Origin: Lactiplantibacillus fabifermentans DSM 21115 | GTDB taxonomy: Bacteria; Bacillota; Bacilli; Lactobacillales; Lactobacillaceae | Assembly (NCBI RefSeq): GCF_000498955.2 | Contig: NZ_AYGX02000032.1 | Span: forward strand, 1-64,000 | Direction: 5' to 3' | DNA length: 64,000 nt | Part shown: positions 59,352 through 64,000 of the stretch, one piece after another | Layout: each line of letters opens with the position of its first letter | Position numbering within the stretch: the first letter of the stretch is position 1 | The notes under the pieces: generated by a model | Database searches by the model: none | What the model saw: the letters and a program-made list of their open reading frames with translations, nothing else | What the model was told of the DNA's origin: nothing | Program-made: the position numbers and the translations under genes

Positions 59352-59379
59352 ATTATGAAATAAAGTCGTTGGGGGTCAA
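59352..59379 (-). promoter_or_regulatory. Hydrolase promoter inside the 3' end of the upstream gene
   Basis: -35 TTGACC (59374-59379), 16-bp spacer, -10 CATAAT (59352-59357) on the minus strand. It overlaps the last codons of the gene ending at 59353. The palindrome follows within 4 bp. Confidence 0.7.
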
Positions 59380-60027
59380 CTCATTCAATTGGGCAACCCA
59401 AGTTTGCATACTGGCAGCTTGAGTGTCGGCACTTAACGTGACCGGCGCAACTAAACTAGCCACTTTCGTCCAATCAATTGTCGTCGCAGTTACTAGCCCG
59501 GCTTGTAATTGTTGGACTTGGGCCGTGGTTACTTGAGCAAGCTTGGCTTGATTGTCACCAAACATCCCTAACAAAGTATTGATTGCGAGTTGCTCACTGA
59601 TGACCGTCGTTATTGTCGCCGTGGTTAGTAAATCAGTGACTTGCAATCGTTCATCGAGTGGCACGGCGGGCACTTCTTTGACCATGAACGCTTGCCACGC
59701 TAGTAGTTCTTGTTGGAGCAAGGCATATCCTTGCCACGGTAACTGGCGGTTGAACTGTTGAAGCGTCTGTTTGGTAATCGTTGTTACCGACCAGCTTAAG
59801 GCTCCGTTAGCTGTGGCCTCGGCTAACCATTGCGTCATAAACCGTTGCATCGTTTTGCGCATCACGGGCCGTTGCCGTTTAGCTTGCGTTAAGTGATAGC
59901 GCACTAACAAAAATTCACTGACCGCTGCGTAATCAATCGTGCGGTCGGCGTGAACTTGATGCCGCTGTTTCAATTGGCGCAGCTTTTTTTGCCGACTGGC
60001 CTTCGCGTAATGGCCTTGTTTTACCAT
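59353..60027 (-). CDS. Unknown protein with basic N-terminus
   Basis: 224 aa, soluble, Gln/Thr-rich, predicted mostly helical. Basic start KQGHYAKASRQKKLRQLKQRHQ could bind nucleic acid or ribosome. Start: CAGGTG 6 nt before the ATG at 60027. No family recognised. Confidence 0.6.
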   Translation of the reverse strand: MVKQGHYAKASRQKKLRQLKQRHQVHADRTIDYAAVSEFLLVRYHLTQAKRQRPVMRKTMQRFMTQWLAEATANGALSWSVTTITKQTLQQFNRQLPWQGYALLQQELLAWQAFMVKEVPAVPLDERLQVTDLLTTATITTVISEQLAINTLLGMFGDNQAKLAQVTTAQVQQLQAGLVTATTIDWTKVASLVAPVTLSADTQAASMQTWVAQLNELTPNDFIS

Positions 60028-60092
60028 GCCTGACACCTGCTTCTGAAAAAATTAGTATGCTTAATTTTAACGCATTCGCCGCCAAAATAAAA

Positions 60093-60116
60093 AGCACCCA
60101 CCATAATGGTGAGTAC
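60093..60116 (-). terminator. Terminator of the amino-acid permease
   Basis: GTACTCACCAT-T-ATGGTGGGTGC on the minus strand (one wobble pair) followed by TTTTTATTTT. Confidence 0.75.
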
Positions 60117-60122
60117 TTATTT

Positions 60123-61484
60123 TTATGCCGATTGTTCCTTCAATCGGTATTTGCGGAAATAAATCAAAGTCATGATAACTAAGAATACGACCCCCACAAT
60201 GATGGAGTATCTCGTTTCCGGATTGATGAACATAAACACTAACGTTAACGCTAAGAAAGCTAACGTCAAATAATTTGAATAAGGTGATAATGGCATTTTG
60301 AATGGATGATTGGCCATCTTAGCCGCATTTTGTTTACGGAATTCGATTTGGCTCACTAGAATGACGAACCACGGTACCATCCCAGGCAACACACTCGAAC
60401 TATAAACCATCACGAAGATTTCACTGGCATCTTTGAAAAACATCGGCAAGACGACGTTTAAAATGACCCCAATTAAGATTCCTGTTGAAATCGCGATAAC
60501 GGCATAAAACGGTACGCCATGGCGATTTAACAATGTCATTTTCTTTGGTAACTGATGATTTTCCGCTAGCGTGTAAGTCATCCGGCTGGCGCTATAAATC
60601 CCGGAATTGGTCCCGGATAATGACGCGGTGATGACCACGAAGTTAATAATCGAAGCGGCCGCGGTAATCCCGATTTTGGCAAAAGTTTGCACAAAGGGCG
60701 AACCGATTTGACTGATTTTATCCCACGGGTAAATGCTGACGATCACGAAGATGGCGCCGACGTAAAATATCAAAATTCGTGCAACCGTGGACCGAATCGC
60801 TTTGACTAAGGTACTTTGCGGGTTTTCGGCTTCACCAGCCGTGACTCCAATCAATTCAATACCTTGATAGGACGCTAAGACGATTGATAGCGCGAACACG
60901 AACCCTTTAACCCCACCGGTAAAGAAGCCGCCGTGTGACCATAAGTTGCTAATTCCGATCGCATGACCATTGTTGCCAAAACCGAACAGAATCAATCCTA
61001 ACCCGGCAATGATCATCAAAATAATCGTCACGACCTTGATGAGTGAGAACCACGTCTCGAGCGTCCCAAACATCTTGACCGAAATCAGATTAGCCACACA
61101 TAAAAAGGCAATCGCAATCAATCCCGGAATCCAATCCGGCAAATTGGGCCACCAATAACGGCAGTAGCCGCCCAGCGCAATCATTTCACTCATGCCGACG
61201 ACGACGAATTGGAACACGTTGCTCCAAGCCGTTAAGTAGCCGAAGACCGGATGCATGTATTCGGACGCAAACTTAGCGAACGAACCCGTATTAGGGTCGA
61301 CATACAGCATTTCGCCCAGCGCCCGCATAATCAGGTACAAAAACGCGCCGGAGATGACATACGCAATCAAAACGGAAGGTCCGGTCCATTTGATGGTCGA
61401 GCTCGACCCCATGAATAGGCCGACCCCAATCGTGCCACCCAATGCAATCATCTGCATCTGGCCCGTACTTAATTTTCTCTGCAT
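60123..61484 (-). CDS. Amino-acid permease (APC family)
   Basis: 453 aa, twelve helices. N-terminal LSTGQMQMIALGGTIGVGLFMGSSSTI (unwound TM1 motif), FASEYMHPVFGYLTAWSNVF, YQGIELIGVTAGEAENPQ. H+-coupled uptake of an amino acid. The signature is of the AAT/ basic-neutral group, exact substrate unknown. Start: the ATG at 61484 with AAGAGAGA, rather than the longer frame to 61517. Confidence 0.87.
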   Translation of the reverse strand: MQRKLSTGQMQMIALGGTIGVGLFMGSSSTIKWTGPSVLIAYVISGAFLYLIMRALGEMLYVDPNTGSFAKFASEYMHPVFGYLTAWSNVFQFVVVGMSEMIALGGYCRYWWPNLPDWIPGLIAIAFLCVANLISVKMFGTLETWFSLIKVVTIILMIIAGLGLILFGFGNNGHAIGISNLWSHGGFFTGGVKGFVFALSIVLASYQGIELIGVTAGEAENPQSTLVKAIRSTVARILIFYVGAIFVIVSIYPWDKISQIGSPFVQTFAKIGITAAASIINFVVITASLSGTNSGIYSASRMTYTLAENHQLPKKMTLLNRHGVPFYAVIAISTGILIGVILNVVLPMFFKDASEIFVMVYSSSVLPGMVPWFVILVSQIEFRKQNAAKMANHPFKMPLSPYSNYLTLAFLALTLVFMFINPETRYSIIVGVVFLVIMTLIYFRKYRLKEQSA

Positions 61485-61716
61485 AGATTTCTCTCTTTTC
61501 ATTAATTCAAAGAACAAAACTGCTTGATTTCACAGTATATAGCATCCATCTTAGCTAAAATTTAAACGTTACGCAACAACGCCTCAACGGACTAAATTGC
61601 TTACAACCCAAGCATGACAAGCCTTTAACCTTTCTTAGTAAAATTTAATCTACCCACGAAATCACCCCACATTTTGCGTATAATGGACTTATACATATGA
61701 AAAGTGAGGGATTCAA

Positions 61717-62187
61717 ATGGCAAACTACATTAAAGAAATTCGCGCCTTAGTCGGTCATAAACCGATTTTTCTCAATTGTGCTGGGGGCATCTTATTAAAC
61801 GACCAGCAACAAGTCCTCTTGAACTTACGTACCGATACCCATAACTGGAGTTTACCGGGCGGCTATTTGGAATACGGTGAATCTTTTGCGGAAGCCTGTG
61901 TCCGCGAATATAAGGAAGATAGCGGGATTGACGTCAAAGTCGTTGCGCCAATCGGCTTATTTGATCGCGGCGAAACCGTTTATCCAAACGGTGACGTCAC
62001 CCAAACAATTGCGGAACTCTTTTTAGTTGAAGCCGTTGGTGGCCATCAGTTGGAACAAGCGACCGATGAAACGCTCAAGCTCGCCTATTTCGACCTCGAT
62101 AACTTACCACCATTATTGAATCAGCAAACCGCCGACATGCTGGCGGCCACGGCGGAATATTTAAAGGACCACACGACTCATTTTTAG
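61717..62187 (+). CDS. Nudix hydrolase
   Basis: 156 aa. Nudix box GGYLEYGESFAEACVREYKEDSGI fits GX5EX7REUXEEXGU, but the second Glu of the EE pair is Asp (KED). N-terminal FLNCAGGILLNDQQQVLLNLRTDTHNWSLPGG. Hydrolyses nucleoside diphosphates linked to another moiety. Substrate unknown. TATAAT at 61679-61684 is the likely -10. GTGAGGG is the ribosome site. Confidence 0.88.
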   Translation: MANYIKEIRALVGHKPIFLNCAGGILLNDQQQVLLNLRTDTHNWSLPGGYLEYGESFAEACVREYKEDSGIDVKVVAPIGLFDRGETVYPNGDVTQTIAELFLVEAVGGHQLEQATDETLKLAYFDLDNLPPLLNQQTADMLAATAEYLKDHTTHF

Positions 62188-62213
62188 GGTGGCGTGGCGC
62201 TCGTTGCGACTAT

Positions 62214-62260
62214 AAAAATGGCACCTGATGAACGCAATATCTCATCAGGTGCCATTTTTT
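62214..62260. terminator. Bidirectional terminator
   Basis: AAAAATGGCACCTGATGA / TCATCAGGTGCCATTTTT, perfect 18-bp stem between the convergent Nudix and HIRAN genes. Shares its CCTGATGA core with the hairpins at 22422 and 40472. Confidence 0.92.
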
Positions 62261-62296
62261 ATTTCAATATATTTCGTTTTTTGACCGTTCGTTCAA

Positions 62297-63874
62297 TTAT
62301 TCATTCCAGCTGTGTAAAAATATTTGTAACCAGTCTGGATTCGTGGGCGCTTGCGCCATTTGTGGATGTTCCGGATCAGTGATAATGGCAATACTAGCAA
62401 TATCTCGGAGCGTGACTTGCTGAATCTCAAACGTTTCAAAGTTATAAAACGCCAAGCAAGCCACTAACGACTCTTGATCATCGTTCGGCGTCGTGCTGAA
62501 GAGTTGCACCGGATAAATCGGCTGGCTCAACATGCCAACTGTCTGTAAATGATAGTGTAAGGTCGCAATTTCATGGTATAACGTGGCATGGATCAATGCT
62601 TGCAGCAAAGTTTCATCTACGCCCTCGGTACTGCCTGGTAGTAACTGTACCCGCCGTTGATAGCTGGCCAAAGCATGGTAGGCCGTGTCACCTAAAGTCG
62701 TCCGTAATTTCTCAACGGTCAACGAAGACACACTCGGAGCTAGCATTTGGTTGCCTTGGAAATTCGGCAGTGCCGACACTAAGACCGTGGCGAGCTCTTC
62801 ACGAGTAAACGTGGCATGGGTGGCGGTCGCGGCATGCGCCACGTATGGTTCAACCAAATTCACCGTTGGATATTGCAATGCCAACCGTAACGCCGTTTGA
62901 ACTTGGGGCTCGCCATAAGATACCCAACTCACCATAAAGCCGCGTTGATAATAAGCTTCCGGCTGGGTGACATGATAATTCACTTGCGGTACCGTCGCAT
63001 CACTTGGAAAATTATCATCGAGACCGGTCATCGTTTTAACACTCAGACCGACGACATAAAAACTAGTCGCGTTGGTCACAATCAGCCCTTGTTCGTGAGC
63101 GTCTTGCCATCGGTTGATCACTTCAGCAGCTTCACCGACTTGCGCGGTCACCGTACTATTCGCCGTGACCGCGGACCAATTCGGCACTACCCAGTAACGC
63201 TGGGTCACAAATAGCTCATCATCCGGCGTAATCCACGGACTAAGCGCGGTCCACTGATACTTCAACGGCTGCCCGTCACAGTCCAAGCGCAAATCACCCA
63301 GCGGCGTGTTCAACGCATGACTAGGTACCACGCCTAATTTAGCCGGTCGACCAGTGACATCCCGTTGTTGTACGCGCATGGCTGGCACAACACACGGCTT
63401 AGTAGTCACTTGCTTGAGCATAATGGTTAATTTCTGATTATCAACATCGAGGGTCTCAACACAGCCATACAAGCTGGCCTGTTGGTCCATTAGTTGCGCA
63501 TAAGTTGAATTTTGATAACGGGCAATATAGCCTAACTTTTCATGTTGCAACGTCCACACCGAAATGGCCTGATCGTCATACTGATTGTGCCCCTCACGTT
63601 GTAATAAGACTGGCGCGCCAACTTGTAACTGACTTAATGTCGTCGCGATATGCTCCACATACCGCTCACCCACGACCGTCACCGTCGCCAAGGCTAAATC
63701 ATCCGCCGATTTTTGTTCAGCTATCTGAATTATTTTGCTAACGTCAATAACTTGCACCGTGGCCGCATGTTCGTCGCCTTGTACTAACACTTGTTGGCCG
63801 TGATTCACTAGGGCCAAAATGCGATAGCTTTGTTGGTCCTGCGTCGTCACTTGCATCCCCACTTGTAATTGCAT
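62297..63874 (-). CDS. HIRAN-domain protein of unknown function
   Basis: 525 aa, soluble. Residues ~65-150 (VTVVGERYVEHIATTLSQLQVGAPVLLQREGHNQYDDQAISVWTLQHEKLGYIARY) match the HIRAN domain, a module that binds DNA ends or damaged forks. The remaining ~350 residues are beta-rich and unrecognised. No helicase or nuclease motif is visible, so it may be a stand-alone sensor. Start: ATG 63874 with GGGGG and 8-nt spacing. A GTG at 63883 lies within the ribosome site. Confidence 0.68.
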   Translation of the reverse strand: MQLQVGMQVTTQDQQSYRILALVNHGQQVLVQGDEHAATVQVIDVSKIIQIAEQKSADDLALATVTVVGERYVEHIATTLSQLQVGAPVLLQREGHNQYDDQAISVWTLQHEKLGYIARYQNSTYAQLMDQQASLYGCVETLDVDNQKLTIMLKQVTTKPCVVPAMRVQQRDVTGRPAKLGVVPSHALNTPLGDLRLDCDGQPLKYQWTALSPWITPDDELFVTQRYWVVPNWSAVTANSTVTAQVGEAAEVINRWQDAHEQGLIVTNATSFYVVGLSVKTMTGLDDNFPSDATVPQVNYHVTQPEAYYQRGFMVSWVSYGEPQVQTALRLALQYPTVNLVEPYVAHAATATHATFTREELATVLVSALPNFQGNQMLAPSVSSLTVEKLRTTLGDTAYHALASYQRRVQLLPGSTEGVDETLLQALIHATLYHEIATLHYHLQTVGMLSQPIYPVQLFSTTPNDDQESLVACLAFYNFETFEIQQVTLRDIASIAIITDPEHPQMAQAPTNPDWLQIFLHSWNE

Positions 63875-63945
63875 GTGTCCCACCCCCTTTAGTTCTTGCC
63901 GTCATTATACCTTAGTTTTGAAAACCCCATCAACTGCAAATAGAG

Positions 63946-63982
63946 AAACGACGCTAATTTCATCAAGAAATTAGCGTCGTTT
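63946..63982. terminator. Terminator at right edge
   Basis: AAACGACGCTAATTTC / GAAATTAGCGTCGTTT perfect 16-bp stem, loop ATCAA. Probably ends a gene lying beyond the right edge (minus strand). Confidence 0.85.
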
Positions 63983-64000
63983 ATAACTTCAATTATTTTA

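Overview
The window looks like chromosome of a Lactiplantibacillus (the plantarum/pentosus group). Grounds: moderate GC, strong AGGAGG-type ribosome sites, many near-consensus CcpA (cre) boxes, family-specific proteins typical of this genus (UPF0397/MtsT-type ECF transporter, oleate hydratase, Hsp20 with both CtsR and HrcA sites, nucleoside deoxyribosyltransferase) and rich sugar and PTS capacity. The species call is inference from remembered family content, not a database result. No tRNA, rRNA, IS element, prophage or CRISPR array was seen.

Layout. 1-7.8 kb (minus): maltodextrin block with the MalE binding lipoprotein (MalF/MalG presumably lie left of base 1), a GH13 alpha-glucosidase, two LacI regulators and a GH31 alpha-glucosidase. 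7.9-12.3 kb (minus): a visibly more AT-rich beta-glucoside cassette, AraC regulator - PTS EIIC - GH3 beta-glucosidase, with a perfect cre site. 12.5-16.3 kb (plus): a FolT-like ECF S component and two tandem aspartase-like paralogues. 16.3-22.3 kb (minus): an acyl-CoA dehydrogenase/ETF-alpha fusion, a TetR-controlled ABC-2 exporter operon and an SDR oxidoreductase. 22.5-26.5 kb (minus): an AP2-like protein, a PadR/DUF2812/DUF2812 operon, a small membrane protein and a GntR regulator. 26.7-34 kb (plus): a small unknown gene, a T-box-controlled ECF transporter (probably methionine) and a cellobiose-type PTS operon (GH1, EIIC, EIIB). 34-49.3 kb (mixed): an unknown zinc-ribbon protein, a secreted AKKAT-repeat protein, oleate hydratase, a HAD phosphatase, a YczE-like membrane protein, nucleoside deoxyribosyltransferase, two aldo/keto reductases preceded by a 43-codon membrane peptide missed by normal ORF cut-offs, two MFS carriers, a second GH1 and Hsp20. 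48.9-64 kb: a MarR/FMN-reductase pair, PspC, a large membrane protein, a nucleoside phosphorylase, GNAT, a P-type ATPase, prolyl aminopeptidase, two other alpha/beta hydrolases, an amino-acid permease, Nudix and a HIRAN-domain protein.

How it fits together. Much of the window is catabolite-controlled sugar uptake and hydrolysis: cre-like boxes sit at malE, the AraC/EIIC/GH3 cassette, the GH1/EIIC/EIIB operon, the second GH1 and, unexpectedly, oleate hydratase. Neither PTS locus has an EIIA, and the AraC cassette has no EIIB either, so both need partners in trans.

Most notable structure. A perfect 16-bp ParB site (parS) lies at 50292-50307 and two Noc-type nucleoid-occlusion sites (TTTCCCGGGAAA core) lie at 22373-22388 and 46567-46582. 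Together they suggest an origin-proximal segment carrying the chromosome-segregation and division-placement code. Two aldo/keto-reductase promoters both show the 19-bp spacer and dyad of MerR-type promoters, with no merR gene in view. The ACAD/ETF-alpha fusion is the most unusual protein architecture.
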